Assembly: GCA_902812445.1 (NCBI GenBank)
Contig: CADDZF010000008.1
Coordinates: forward strand, 1 to 45,387
From: Methylococcaceae bacterium
GTDB lineage: Bacteria > Pseudomonadota > Gammaproteobacteria > Methylococcales > Methylococcaceae
Direction of reading: 5' to 3'
DNA: 45,387 nucleotides
The position numbers and the translations under genes were made by a program. How positions within the stretch are numbered: position 1 is the first letter of the stretch; each line of letters starts with the position of its first letter. Of the stretch, positions 21,106-29,435 are shown piece after piece. A model generated the notes under the pieces. That model did not search any database and was not told the origin of the DNA. It worked only from the letters and a program-made list of their open reading frames with translations.

Positions 21106-22557
21106 ATGTCCGGACCCGTTCTCGAACCCTGTCTCTGCGTCATTTTCGGTGCGACGGGCGACCTCATGCGCCGAAAACTCCTGCCGGCGATCTACCATCT
21201 GGCCGTACAGGGATCGCTGCCCCGACAATATGCCATTCTGGGCGTTTCGCTGGAAGCGGAAATCGACGATACGAAATTCCGCGGGCTTGCCCGGCAGGCG
21301 CTGGAGACGACCGGGGCGTTCGATCGGGAGCCTTCCGCCGCCTGGTGCGACGATTGCCTTCATTATCAGCCGATCGGCCAGGGCGATGCGGCGGCGTTTC
21401 AGGCACTGGCGGCGCGTATCGCCGGGCTGGAGCAGACCTGTGGCCTGCCGGGCAATCGCGTTTTTTATCTGGCGCTGCCGCCGGAGGCCTTTCCGAGTAT
21501 TATCTCCGCGCTGGGCGAAGCCGGTCTCAATCGCAGCGCCGGGTGGACGCGGCTGGTGATCGAGAAACCCTTCGGGCATGATCTCGCCTCGGCACGCCAG
21601 TTGAATGGTCTGGCGCACCAATATTTCGACGAGGCGCAGATTTACCGCATCGACCATTATCTGGGCAAGGACACGGTGCAGAACCTGATGGCTTTCCGCT
21701 TCGGCAACGCCTTGTTCGAATCGGCGTGGAACCGGGATCATATCGAACGCGTGCTCATCACGGTGGCCGAGGAGTTGGGCATAGAGGGGCGCGGAGCCTA
21801 CTACGAGACCGCGGGCGCGCTGCGGGACATGGTACAGAATCACTTGACGCAGCTATTGACGCTGACCGCGATGGAGGTCCCCTCGGCATTCGAAGCCGAT
21901 GCCATCCGCTTCGAGAAAGTCAAGGTGCTGCGCTCGATGGCGCCAATCCGGCCGGACGATGCGGTGTTCGGTCAGTATACCCGGAGCGAAAAAGGACGAC
22001 CGGCGCTGCCGGCTTACCGCGAGGAGCCGCGCGTCGCGCCGGATTCGAAGACGGAGACCTACGTTGCTCTGCGCCTTTCGATCGACAGTTGGCGCTGGCA
22101 GGGCGTACCGTTCATACTGCGTACCGGCAAGCGCCTGCCGTGCCGCTTGAGTCAGATCATCATTACGTTCCGCCGCCCGCCGGTATCGGTGTTCAAGTTC
22201 TCCAATGGGCGCACGGCCCATCCGAACGTTCTCACCATCACGTTGCAGCCGAACGAGGGATTCGACTTGACGTTTGAAGTCAAGACGCCCGGACAGCCGA
22301 TCAGCCTGCGTACGCAGCACATGGATTTTCGTTACGCGGATGTCTTCGGCGCTCTGCCGGAAGCCTATCAGACGCTGTTGCTCGATGTGCTGGAAGGCGA
22401 TCAAACCCTGTTCGTGCACGCCAGCGAAGCGGAAGCGTCCTGGCAGTTGTATGCGCCCATGCTGGAACGCCGCGGCCCGCCTGATCCTTATCCCGCGGGC
22501 AGTTGGGGACCGGCCGAGGCACGCCGTTTACTCGGCGATGAGGCACCCGCTGAATGA
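21106..22557 (+). CDS. zwf: Glucose-6-phosphate 1-dehydrogenase
   Basis: Oxidises glucose 6-phosphate to 6-phosphogluconolactone with NADP+ (or NAD+), the entry step of the oxidative pentose-phosphate and Entner-Doudoroff routes. The product has 483 residues from the ATG at 21106; a GTG at 21082 would add eight residues. The nucleotide-binding motif GATGDLMRRKL is at residues 15-25. The active-site signature RIDHYLGKD is at 181-189, with the catalytic Asp-His pair. The length is normal. The stop overlaps the next gene's ATG (ATGA), implying cotranslation with the glycoamylase-like gene. Confidence 0.97.
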   Translation: MSGPVLEPCLCVIFGATGDLMRRKLLPAIYHLAVQGSLPRQYAILGVSLEAEIDDTKFRGLARQALETTGAFDREPSAAWCDDCLHYQPIGQGDAAAFQALAARIAGLEQTCGLPGNRVFYLALPPEAFPSIISALGEAGLNRSAGWTRLVIEKPFGHDLASARQLNGLAHQYFDEAQIYRIDHYLGKDTVQNLMAFRFGNALFESAWNRDHIERVLITVAEELGIEGRGAYYETAGALRDMVQNHLTQLLTLTAMEVPSAFEADAIRFEKVKVLRSMAPIRPDDAVFGQYTRSEKGRPALPAYREEPRVAPDSKTETYVALRLSIDSWRWQGVPFILRTGKRLPCRLSQIIITFRRPPVSVFKFSNGRTAHPNVLTITLQPNEGFDLTFEVKTPGQPISLRTQHMDFRYADVFGALPEAYQTLLLDVLEGDQTLFVHASEAEASWQLYAPMLERRGPPDPYPAGSWGPAEARRLLGDEAPAE

Positions 22558-23867
22558 GCGCCATCCCGGAAACGCCGAAAAGCGATGTCGATCTGCTGGA
22601 CGAGGTTCAGCGCGAGACCTTCGACTACTTCTTGCATGAAGTCAACCCGGCTAACGGACTGATCGCTGACAGTACGCGGGCGGGCTGGCCCTGCAGCATC
22701 GCCGCCACCGGACTGGCGCTGGCGGCTTATCCGATCGCCGTCGAGCGCGCTTTCATGACGCGCGCAGAGGCGCTGGAGCGGACGCTGACGACCTTGCGGT
22801 TCTTCTGGAACAGTCCCCATGGCGAAGCGGTGGACGCCACCGGTTACAAGGGTTTCTATTATCATTTTCTCGACATGAAGACCGGGCGGCGCGCCTGGCG
22901 GTGCGAACTGTCGACGGTCGACTCGACTTTCCTGCTCGCCGGCGCCATGACCGCGGCCGCTTACTTCGATCAGGCGGCGGCAGATGAACAGGAACTGCGC
23001 GCGCTGGCGGAGCAGCTCTATCGCCGCGCTGACTGGCAGTGGGCGCAAAACGGCGGCGCCACGGTGAGCCACGGCTGGACGCCGGAATCGGGCTTTCTGC
23101 CCTACCGCTGGGAAGGTTATGACGAAGCCCTGCTTTTGTACGTGCTAGGACTCGGCTCGCCCACTCACCCGCTGCCCGAAGAGAGCTACCGGGCCTGGTT
23201 TTCGAGCTATGTCTGGAAAAACATCTATGGCCACGAGCACGTGTACGCGGGCCCTTTGTTCATTCACCAGCTCTCGCATGTGTGGATCGATTTCCGCGGC
23301 ATCCAGGATGACTACATGCGCGAGCGGGGAATCGACTATTTCGAGAACAGCCGCCGCGCAACGCTGGTACAGCAGCGCTACGCCATCGAGAATCCGCGCC
23401 AGTATAGTTTGTACAGCCGATACTGCTGGGGTATCACCGCGAGCGACGGGCCGGGACCTGCGACCTTGAAGCTCGGCGGCATCGAGCGCGAGTTTTACGG
23501 TTATCTCGCGCGCGGCGCCCCGTTCGGACCGGATGACGGCACGCTGTCGCCGTGGGCGGCGGTCACTTCTCTGCCGTTCGCGCCCGAAATCGTGCTGCCG
23601 ACGATGCGCTATCTGATCGACCACGTACACCTGAAACCCTGCGGCTGTGGCGACTATGGCTTCGAAGCCTCGTTCAACGCCGAATACCCAGACAAGACCT
23701 GCAACGAATACGGCTGGGTCTGCCCCTGGCACCTGGGCCTCAACCAAGGACCCATCGTGCTGATGATCGAGAACTACCGGACGGGCTTTTTGTGGCGCTT
23801 GATGCGGCAATGTCCAGCGATCGTCAATGGCCTGCGCCGGGCCGGGTTTCGGCAGGGGTGGCTGTAA
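22554..23867 (+). CDS. Glycoamylase-like protein (PF10091 / GH144-type)
   Basis: A 437-residue (alpha/alpha)6-barrel protein. Segments such as KGFYYHFLDMKTGRRAW, ELSTVDSTFLLAG and YFENSRRATLVQQRYAIENP are typical of the putative glucoamylase family PF10091, which includes GH144 endo-beta-1,2-glucanases and the processing domain of cyclic beta-1,2-glucan synthases. I see no signal peptide. It starts inside the zwf stop codon (4-bp overlap), so it is almost certainly made with zwf. I infer a role in hydrolysing an intracellular or imported glucan; beta-1,2-glucan is the best guess from family knowledge, not from this sequence. Confidence 0.82.
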   Translation: MSAIPETPKSDVDLLDEVQRETFDYFLHEVNPANGLIADSTRAGWPCSIAATGLALAAYPIAVERAFMTRAEALERTLTTLRFFWNSPHGEAVDATGYKGFYYHFLDMKTGRRAWRCELSTVDSTFLLAGAMTAAAYFDQAAADEQELRALAEQLYRRADWQWAQNGGATVSHGWTPESGFLPYRWEGYDEALLLYVLGLGSPTHPLPEESYRAWFSSYVWKNIYGHEHVYAGPLFIHQLSHVWIDFRGIQDDYMRERGIDYFENSRRATLVQQRYAIENPRQYSLYSRYCWGITASDGPGPATLKLGGIEREFYGYLARGAPFGPDDGTLSPWAAVTSLPFAPEIVLPTMRYLIDHVHLKPCGCGDYGFEASFNAEYPDKTCNEYGWVCPWHLGLNQGPIVLMIENYRTGFLWRLMRQCPAIVNGLRRAGFRQGWL

Positions 23868-23909
23868 GCCATAGCCCACCAGATTCCGACCTAAAAACTA
23901 CTTTCCATC

Positions 23910-24827
23910 ATGAGTTCTGCTCCATCGCCCGAAACCGGTTCCACGAAATCGATCCTCTATGCGCTGGGCGCCAATCTCGCCATCGCGGTGGCCAAGCTGC
24001 TCGGCGCTTGGTTTACCGCATCCGGCGCGATGCTCGCCGAAGCGGTGCATTCGCTCGCCGATTCGGCCAATCAGGGACTCCTCATGTGGGGTCTCCGGCA
24101 AGCCAAACGGCCGCCCTCGTCGGTCTATCCCCTAGGACACGGCCGGGCGATCTATTTCTGGTCGTTCATCGTGGCGCTGATTTTATTCAGCATGGGCGGC
24201 GTGTTTTCGATCTACGAAGGCATTCACAAGCTTGAGACTCATCAAGGCCTCGAAGCGCCGTGGGTGGCCGTCGCCATCCTGGCCTTCGCCCTCATCGCGG
24301 AAGGCGTCTCGTTTTCGGTGGTTCTGCGGCAAGTCAATCGGATACGCGGCGAGCAAAGCCTCTGGCGCTGGTTTCGCGACACCCGTCAGAGCGAGCTGAT
24401 CATCGTTCTCGGCGAGGATGCGGCGGCGCTGCTTGGCCTATCGCTGGCTCAGGGCGCGGTGGCGTTGACGATTGTGACCGGGGATCCGGCCTATGATGCC
24501 GCGGGCAGCATCGCCATCGGCATTCTCTTGGTCATCGTGGCGCTGGGCCTGGGCGCTGAAATCAAAGGACTTTTAATCGGTCAGAGCGCCGAGCCGGCGA
24601 TGCAGAGTGCGATTGCCGCCTTTCTGGAGCGGCGCGAGGAAATCCAGGGCTTGTTTCACCTCATCACCCTGCAGCAGGGCGATGATATCGTGGTCGCCGT
24701 CAAGGCCCGCATGCGGGATACGGCGACGGCGCGCGAAATGCTGGAAAACATCAATCGCTGTGAAGCCGCCCTGAAACAGACGTTTCCCCAAGTGATCTGG
24801 ATATTTTTCGAGCCCGATTTCGAATGA
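23910..24827 (+). CDS. Cation diffusion facilitator family transporter
   Basis: A 305-residue inner-membrane metal:proton antiporter. The first part holds six predicted helices with SGAMLAEAVHSLADSANQ on helix 2 and GEDAAALLGLSLAQ on helix 5, the usual places of the metal-site Asp/His residues. A cytoplasmic domain of about 80 residues follows and includes the typical QQGDDIVVAVKARM strand. The GEDAAALLG variant is that of the group related to SLC30A9, whose substrate specificity is uncertain. It starts 42 bp after the glycoamylase-like gene on the same strand and converges on msrA. Confidence 0.88.
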   Translation: MSSAPSPETGSTKSILYALGANLAIAVAKLLGAWFTASGAMLAEAVHSLADSANQGLLMWGLRQAKRPPSSVYPLGHGRAIYFWSFIVALILFSMGGVFSIYEGIHKLETHQGLEAPWVAVAILAFALIAEGVSFSVVLRQVNRIRGEQSLWRWFRDTRQSELIIVLGEDAAALLGLSLAQGAVALTIVTGDPAYDAAGSIAIGILLVIVALGLGAEIKGLLIGQSAEPAMQSAIAAFLERREEIQGLFHLITLQQGDDIVVAVKARMRDTATAREMLENINRCEAALKQTFPQVIWIFFEPDFE

Positions 24828-24836
24828 TGCGCCAAG

Positions 24837-25436
24837 TCACCTACCCCACAATTCTTCCAGCCGCTTGTCACGGCCGCAAGAATAGCGGTAAAACTTGTAG
24901 CGCACCGGATTTTTCCGGTAATAGTTCTGGTGGTAGTCCTCGGCGGGATAAAACTCGGTAGCCGCGGTGATTTCGGTGACGATGGGTTCCTTGAACGGCT
25001 TGGTTTTTTCCAGCCTGGCCTTGGATTCTTCTGCCAGCGCCCGCTGTTCCTCATCATGGTAGAAGATGGCCGTGCGGTATTGATGTCCGATATCGCAGAA
25101 CTGCCGGTCCGTCACCGTAGGGTCGATATTCTGCCAAAATACCTCGAGCAGTTTCTGATAGCTGATCTTGGCGGGATCATAGATCACTTGCACGGCTTCT
25201 GCGTGACCCGTGCCGCCGGCGGAAACTTCCTCGTAAGTCGGATTTTGCTTGTCTCCCCCGGTGTAGCCCGAAATCGTCTCGATCACGCCTTCCAGCTCGT
25301 CATAGGGCGGCTCCATGCACCAGAAACAGCCTCCGGCGAAGGTGGCTTTGGCGGCCGCCTGAGCGAAATCGCTGTACAGCAGATTCAAAAAGACTAGGCC
25401 GCAGACCCATAAACCGCTGATCACTAAACGCCTCAT
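24837..25436 (-). CDS. msrA: Exported peptide methionine sulfoxide reductase MsrA
   Basis: Reduces the S-form of methionine sulfoxide in proteins. The product has 199 residues. The N-terminus (residues 1-28, with a hydrophobic core and AQA/AAA cleavage region) is a signal peptide, so it should work in the periplasm. The catalytic motif AGGCFWCMEPPY follows directly; conserved GYTGG, GTGHAEAV and DIGHQYRTAIFY are all present. It is the second MsrA in this window (see 26567-27223) and is transcribed away from hslO on the same strand, 98 bp downstream of it. Confidence 0.95.
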   Translation of the reverse strand: MRRLVISGLWVCGLVFLNLLYSDFAQAAAKATFAGGCFWCMEPPYDELEGVIETISGYTGGDKQNPTYEEVSAGGTGHAEAVQVIYDPAKISYQKLLEVFWQNIDPTVTDRQFCDIGHQYRTAIFYHDEEQRALAEESKARLEKTKPFKEPIVTEITAATEFYPAEDYHQNYYRKNPVRYKFYRYSCGRDKRLEELWGR

Positions 25437-25534
25437 GTAGGTGTTCCCCCCGAGCCAGTTGTTCCACTCATAGACCTGCCTGCTCTGCAGCGGTTCCTGG
25501 CCCGGAAAGCCGCTTTATCATTTAGTGGCGCTAG

Positions 25535-26404
25535 CTACTGTCGTGTGGTCGGCACCTGAACCCTGACCTCATCGGCGAACAGCGTTTCAATGTCTATTTT
25601 ATCGAAGCTGTAGTGATGATTGCAGAATTCGCAGTCGATCTCCACGCTATCCTGTTCGTCCAGGATCGACTGGACTTCGCTCTGACCGAGCGTCAGCAAC
25701 ATGTTTTCGATCCGCGAACGGGAACAGCTGCAGCGGAAAAAAACCGGCTCCGGTTCAAACAGGCGAACGCATTCTTCGTTGAACAGGCGGAACAGCAGCT
25801 CATCACTCGGCAATGTGAGCAGTTCCACGTTCCGTACGGTATCGGCTAGCATGGCGACCCGCTCGAAGTCCTCCCGGTCAGGCTGACGCCCTGGTAGCTC
25901 CTGCAGCAGCAGGCCGGCGACATGCTGGTCATTGGCCACCAGCCAGAGCCGCGTGTGCAATTGCTCGGAACGGGCAAAATAGCCCTCCAGGGCGCTGGAT
26001 AGACTGGCTCCCTCGAGCGCGACGATGCCTTGATAAGGGTCGGCACCCTCATTCTGGATGGTCAGCGCCAAATGTCCCGGACCATAGACTTCGCCAAGCG
26101 GGCCCAACGGCACCGTGCCTTGCCACTGAGCGATGCCGCGAATGGCGCGCTGATGCGTCGCCTGGGCGACCACCGTCCGCAACGGTCCCCTGCCCTGCGC
26201 CTGCAGGATCAAAGAACCCTTGAATTTGATGGTGGCCGACAGCAAGAGCACGGCCGCCAGTGCCTGGCCCAGTTGAGCGCACACGGCGAAGGGGTACTGA
26301 CGGCGCTCGAGCACGATCCGCCAACTGGTTTCCAGCCGCACCAATTCGCCCCGCACACCAATGTCTTCAAACAAAAAGCGTTGAAAACTATCTCGATTCG
26401 TCAT
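25535..26404 (-). CDS. hslO: Redox-regulated chaperone Hsp33
   Basis: A cytoplasmic holdase activated by oxidative unfolding. The product has 289 residues from the ATG at 26404 (an upstream in-frame start would add 11 residues). The C-terminal zinc switch is intact: Cys225 and Cys227 (CSC) plus Cys258 and Cys261 (CEFC). The linker between them is normal. It lies between two msrA genes, which makes the group an oxidative-damage repair neighbourhood. Confidence 0.96.
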   Translation of the reverse strand: MTNRDSFQRFLFEDIGVRGELVRLETSWRIVLERRQYPFAVCAQLGQALAAVLLLSATIKFKGSLILQAQGRGPLRTVVAQATHQRAIRGIAQWQGTVPLGPLGEVYGPGHLALTIQNEGADPYQGIVALEGASLSSALEGYFARSEQLHTRLWLVANDQHVAGLLLQELPGRQPDREDFERVAMLADTVRNVELLTLPSDELLFRLFNEECVRLFEPEPVFFRCSCSRSRIENMLLTLGQSEVQSILDEQDSVEIDCEFCNHHYSFDKIDIETLFADEVRVQVPTTRQ

Positions 26405-26566
26405 TGTCCGATTGTCGTCTATGGGTTTGCCGTGCATTATACAAGGCTCATGCCAGGATCGGGATACGTTTCAGCGCGCTGAACGCAGTCAGCCTTGCAC
26501 TTCGCCTGCAGCCGGTCAGACTAGGCAGCAACGTTTACGATCGCATTACTGGAGCACACCGCTTTT

Positions 26567-27223
26567 ATGTTCACGAAAACTGCATCATTACCGGACGCCG
26601 AGGAGGCTTTGCCGGGTCGCAACGAAAAAACGAGCGTGCCAAGGCAGCACTATGTCAACGGTCATCCGCTTGAACCGCCTTATCCTCAAGGCATGGAAAT
26701 GGCGTTGTTCGGCATGGGCTGCTTCTGGGGCGCGGAACGGCTGTTCTGGCAGCTCAGCGGCGTTTATGTCACCGCGGTGGGCTACGCCGGCGGTATCACG
26801 CCCAACCCGACGTACCGGGAAGTCTGCACCGGCATGACCGGGCACGCCGAAGTCGTGCGGGTCGTCTATGATCCTCAGCGGCTCGGTTATGAGGCTTTGC
26901 TTAAACGGTTCTGGGAATCGCATGATCCCACCCAAGGCATGCGTCAGGGCAATGATGCCGGCACGCAGTACCGCTCTGCGATTTACACGTACTCCGAGGC
27001 GCAGAAACGGCAGGCGCTGAGCTCTCGCGACGGCTACCAGAAGATGCTGACTCGGGCTGGCCTGGGCGCCATCACCAGCGAAATCCGGGATGCCCCGGAA
27101 TTCTATTATGCGGAAGCCTATCACCAGCAATATCTGGCCAAAAACCCAATGGGTTATTGTAATCTGCGCGGAACCGGCGTGCCTTCCCCGCTATCGGGTG
27201 CAGCAGGCGGAAAAGCCTGCTGA
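26567..27223 (+). CDS. msrA: Cytoplasmic peptide methionine sulfoxide reductase MsrA
   Basis: The product has 218 residues and follows E. coli MsrA along its whole length: EALPGRNEK near the N-terminus, [20 protein letters not shown], then the catalytic [25 protein letters not shown] and [15 protein letters not shown] are conserved. There is no signal peptide, unlike the msrA at 24837-25436. The last Cys (GGKAC at the end) may be the resolving cysteine. It is divergent from hslO with a 162-bp shared intergenic region. Confidence 0.96.
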   Translation: MFTKTASLPDAEEALPGRNEKTSVPRQHYVNGHPLEPPYPQGMEMALFGMGCFWGAERLFWQLSGVYVTAVGYAGGITPNPTYREVCTGMTGHAEVVRVVYDPQRLGYEALLKRFWESHDPTQGMRQGNDAGTQYRSAIYTYSEAQKRQALSSRDGYQKMLTRAGLGAITSEIRDAPEFYYAEAYHQQYLAKNPMGYCNLRGTGVPSPLSGAAGGKAC

Positions 27224-27313
27224 TTGCATCCGGTTTGAATCAGCCAGCCGCTCTTCGCTATGATGATCTGTCACCCGATTAAGGTCTTTTTTCCCATCCA
27301 GCCAAGGAATCCG

Positions 27314-28096
27314 ATGCTACGTCGAATGTTTATCAGCGTACTGATCAGCGCCTTGATCGTCGGCTGCGCCACCTCGCCCTTGGGCCGTAGCCAATTGACG
27401 CTGCTGCCGGATAATCAGATGGTCACGATGGGCGTGCAGGCGTTTGCCAATTTCAAGAGCAAGCTGCCGGTCGATAGCAATTCGCGGGTGGACGCCTACG
27501 TCGACTGTGTGGCCGGCGCCATTACCCGGGAAGTGGGCGGAACGTGGGAAGTCGTCGTGTTCAAGGATGAATCGCCCAATGCGTTCGCCTTGCCCGGCGG
27601 CAAAATTGGCGTCCATTCCGGGCTGCTGAAGGTCGCCACGAATCAGGATCAGCTCGCGACCGTGCTCGCCCATGAGGTCGCCCACGTTTTGGCTCATCAT
27701 GCCAATGAACGGGTATCCCAACAACTTGCCGTTCAGGGCGGACTTAATCTGTTACAAGCGATCGCCAATCCGACCAGCGCTGGCGGGCAGACTTTGATGG
27801 GGTTGCTCGGGGTCGGCGCGCAGTTCGGCGTTTTGCTGCCCTATAGCCGGTTGCAGGAGAGCGAAGCCGATCTATACGGCCTGGATCTCATGGCGCGAGC
27901 CGGTTTTGATCCCCAGGAAAGCCTTCAGCTGTGGCAAAATATGGAGCAGGCGGGCGGTGGACAACCCGTCGAATTTCTATCGACCCACCCATCCCACGCG
28001 ACGCGAATGCGTGATCTGCAGAGCCGCATACCGAGCGCGCTGGCAATTCGCCAGCAAGCTCGGGCACAGGGCAAAGCCCCCCAGTGCTCTGGCTGA
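27314..28096 (+). CDS. M48-family metalloprotease lipoprotein
   Basis: A 260-residue protein with a lipoprotein signal (lipobox IVGC, Cys18) and a zinc protease active site HEVAH at 120-124. The third ligand lies in ESEADLYGLDLM. The GPS-type end segment STHPSHATRM is also typical. The family includes E. coli LoiP and the N-terminal domain of BepA, periplasmic proteases for outer-membrane quality control. Arg after the signal and the Asp-free +2 position (Ala) favour outer-membrane sorting. I chose the ATG at 27314 because it begins the signal peptide. Confidence 0.92.
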   Translation: MLRRMFISVLISALIVGCATSPLGRSQLTLLPDNQMVTMGVQAFANFKSKLPVDSNSRVDAYVDCVAGAITREVGGTWEVVVFKDESPNAFALPGGKIGVHSGLLKVATNQDQLATVLAHEVAHVLAHHANERVSQQLAVQGGLNLLQAIANPTSAGGQTLMGLLGVGAQFGVLLPYSRLQESEADLYGLDLMARAGFDPQESLQLWQNMEQAGGGQPVEFLSTHPSHATRMRDLQSRIPSALAIRQQARAQGKAPQCSG

Positions 28097-28110
28097 TCCG
28101 CTGCCAGAGC
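28086..28110 (+). terminator. Hairpin after M48 gene
   Basis: Perfect 8-bp stem GCTCTGGC / GCCAGAGC with a 9-nt loop, spanning the stop codon. A second small hairpin, CCGCCG-AAT-CGGCGG, follows at about 28113-28127. There is no T-tract, so termination by this structure alone is uncertain. Confidence 0.35.
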
Positions 28111-28146
28111 GATCCGCCGAATCGGCGGCCGGCGTGAAAAATGCGC

Positions 28147-28180
28147 AAAAAAAAGCAGGAAGAGTGTTGCATCTTCCTGC
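28147..28180 (-). terminator. Rho-independent terminator, minus strand
   Basis: Read on the minus strand: GCAGGAAGA, 8-nt loop, TCTTCCTGC (9-bp perfect stem), then eight T. This is a textbook intrinsic terminator. The nearest minus-strand gene, the crystallin-like one, ends about 300 bp earlier, so either its mRNA has a long 3' tail or a separate small RNA ends here. Confidence 0.75.
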
Positions 28181-28478
28181 GAACGAAAAGGAGGATTAGA
28201 GCACAGAGTGTTCTAACGACTTTCTAAGCTACTTAGCAAGTCGGTGAACAGCTTACCAGCGTCCTCAATACATTGAAATGTGACAAATTGTCGCGGCACA
28301 ACCAAAGCCCGCCGGCAAGAAATATCAGCTTGGCAGGAAACCTTGCCAACAGTCTGCGCCGACACAGCTTAGCCGATGTGGACGGCAAAACGGCCGAGCG
28401 GTGCCACGCAAACCAAGCGCGGGTTCCGAGCCCTTAAGGACGGCTGCAAGCTTGAACCTCGTTCGACAGCCAAGGCCG
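28181..28478. other. Non-coding stretch before the minus-strand terminator
   Basis: About 300 bp with no recognisable gene on either strand. It lies between the crystallin-like gene and a strong minus-strand terminator. A small RNA is possible, but I see no clear promoter or named RNA family. Confidence 0.35.
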
Positions 28479-28976
28479 CTATGAGCAATCGATCCTCAGC
28501 GACTTGAAATGATCGAACAGGCCCGCCTTCTCGCTCATGTCAGGTACCTTTTTGTCTGCTGCAACCTGTGCGGAACGGTCCTTGAAGTTTTCATTGGCAT
28601 AGAGGGTGACAGCCGCCCTCGGTCCGGTCTCGATGCTTTCAATCTTGTTTTCCCAGTCCTGACCGAATGGACCGCGCAGGTTGGTCATGGCGACGGGCCC
28701 GATCAGCGTGAACCGATCGCCGCGAAAGCCGTCCTGAGCGTATAGACGCGCCCAGCAACCTTGTTTTTCGGCATCCTCCAGAATCTTTACCGGCGCCATC
28801 ATCAGAACCGGTACTTCAATGGTGATAGTCTTTTCGCCTGGCTGATCGCTAGGTTTTTCCGGTTGCTCTTGCGTGGTCGGTTTGTGCCGGCTCTTCTGCG
28901 CCGCCATGGCGCTGTCCAGCAGGAAAGCTAAGGCAAATGCGGCAAGTGCCGCTCTCCAAACGCTTAAACGATTCAT
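28479..28976 (-). CDS. Secreted beta/gamma-crystallin-like protein
   Basis: A 165-residue protein. Residues 1-25 form a signal peptide ending AMA. Residues 26-50 are a charged, Pro-rich linker. From about residue 73 on, CWARLYAQDGFRGDRFTLIGP and VTLYANENFKDRSAQV each look like a beta/gamma-crystallin Greek-key motif (aromatic Y/F, Gly, then a D/R-F-T turn), as in calcium-binding microbial crystallins and related envelope proteins. Two Cys (about 74 and 164) could form a disulfide joining the two ends of the domain. The function is unknown. Confidence 0.7.
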   Translation of the reverse strand: MNRLSVWRAALAAFALAFLLDSAMAAQKSRHKPTTQEQPEKPSDQPGEKTITIEVPVLMMAPVKILEDAEKQGCWARLYAQDGFRGDRFTLIGPVAMTNLRGPFGQDWENKIESIETGPRAAVTLYANENFKDRSAQVAADKKVPDMSEKAGLFDHFKSLRIDCS

Positions 28977-29205
28977 CGCTGCTCCTCTTTGTTTGCTGGG
29001 GACGTTCCCGAATGCACCGGATGCGAGGAGCTGGAGCGATGCCTCTCGTTCAAACGCTCACCGTTCCCCTCGATGGCTGAAGATTTTTTAAGGCAATGAA
29101 TATGCCGAGACGGCGAAATCAAAACGCCAACTCGCTCCGATAAGCCCATTCGAGCGAACGCTCATGATCAGCCGCCAGCACTTCTTGTCACTGTGGGATC
29201 TGCCG

Positions 29206-29240
29206 TGTAAGGCTTACAAGGCAATCTGGTAATTCTTACC
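29206..29240. promoter_or_regulatory. Paired inverted repeats, candidate operator/activator sites (copy A)
   Basis: Two perfect 5-bp inverted repeats with 3-nt spacers: TGTAA-GGC-TTACA at 29206-29218 and GGTAA-TTC-TTACC at 29228-29240. The centres are 22 bp apart. The second is followed by GGCTG, as is the strong copy at 19181-19205. They lie about 200 bp upstream of the chain-length gene, a distance usual for enhancer-binding activators. Confidence 0.5.
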
Positions 29241-29361
29241 GGCTGACCCGTTCAGCATTGCCCAGTCAGACCGGTTCACCTCGGAGCCCAGGCCGCGGAG
29301 CTTTGTTGTGCGATGGAAGCGCGCCGATCGCGCGCCTGCCAGCTTCCCCGGCGCTCCTTTT

Positions 29362-29377
29362 CGGATAAACGTTTGCA
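29362..29377 (+). promoter_or_regulatory. Possible sigma-54 (-24/-12) promoter
   Basis: The sequence CGGATAAACGTTTGCA has GG and GC separated by exactly 10 nt and a good TTTGCA -12 part; the -24 part is weak (CGG instead of TGGC). Its placement between paired upstream sites and the gene makes it attractive, but the match alone is modest. Confidence 0.3.
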
Positions 29378-29390
29378 GTTCCATCACTGC

Positions 29391-29414
29391 TTGCTAAAGT
29401 GTTAGCAATTTTTT
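29391..29414 (+). terminator. Hairpin with T-run in the leader of the chain-length gene
   Basis: TTGCTAA, 4-nt loop AGTG, TTAGCAA, then six T. It has the shape of an intrinsic terminator but the stem is AT-rich, so it may be weak. It ends 21 nt before the ATG, so it could attenuate transcription, mask the start region or be an operator. Confidence 0.45.
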
Positions 29415-29435
29415 GGAACCACTCAGGTCTCAGCA

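Larger units (their letters stand above)
28977..29435. promoter_or_regulatory. Control region upstream of chain-length/ABC operon
   Basis: About 460 bp without a gene. It contains the paired inverted repeats (29206-29240), a possible sigma-54-like promoter (29362-29377) and a hairpin with a T-run (29391-29414), all upstream of the plus-strand operon. It must also hold the promoter of the minus-strand crystallin-like gene, which I could not locate. Confidence 0.55.

Noticed and set aside
27888-28172. Minus-strand frame starting inside the terminator stem
   Set aside because: It overlaps the M48 gene and begins in the loop of an intrinsic terminator.
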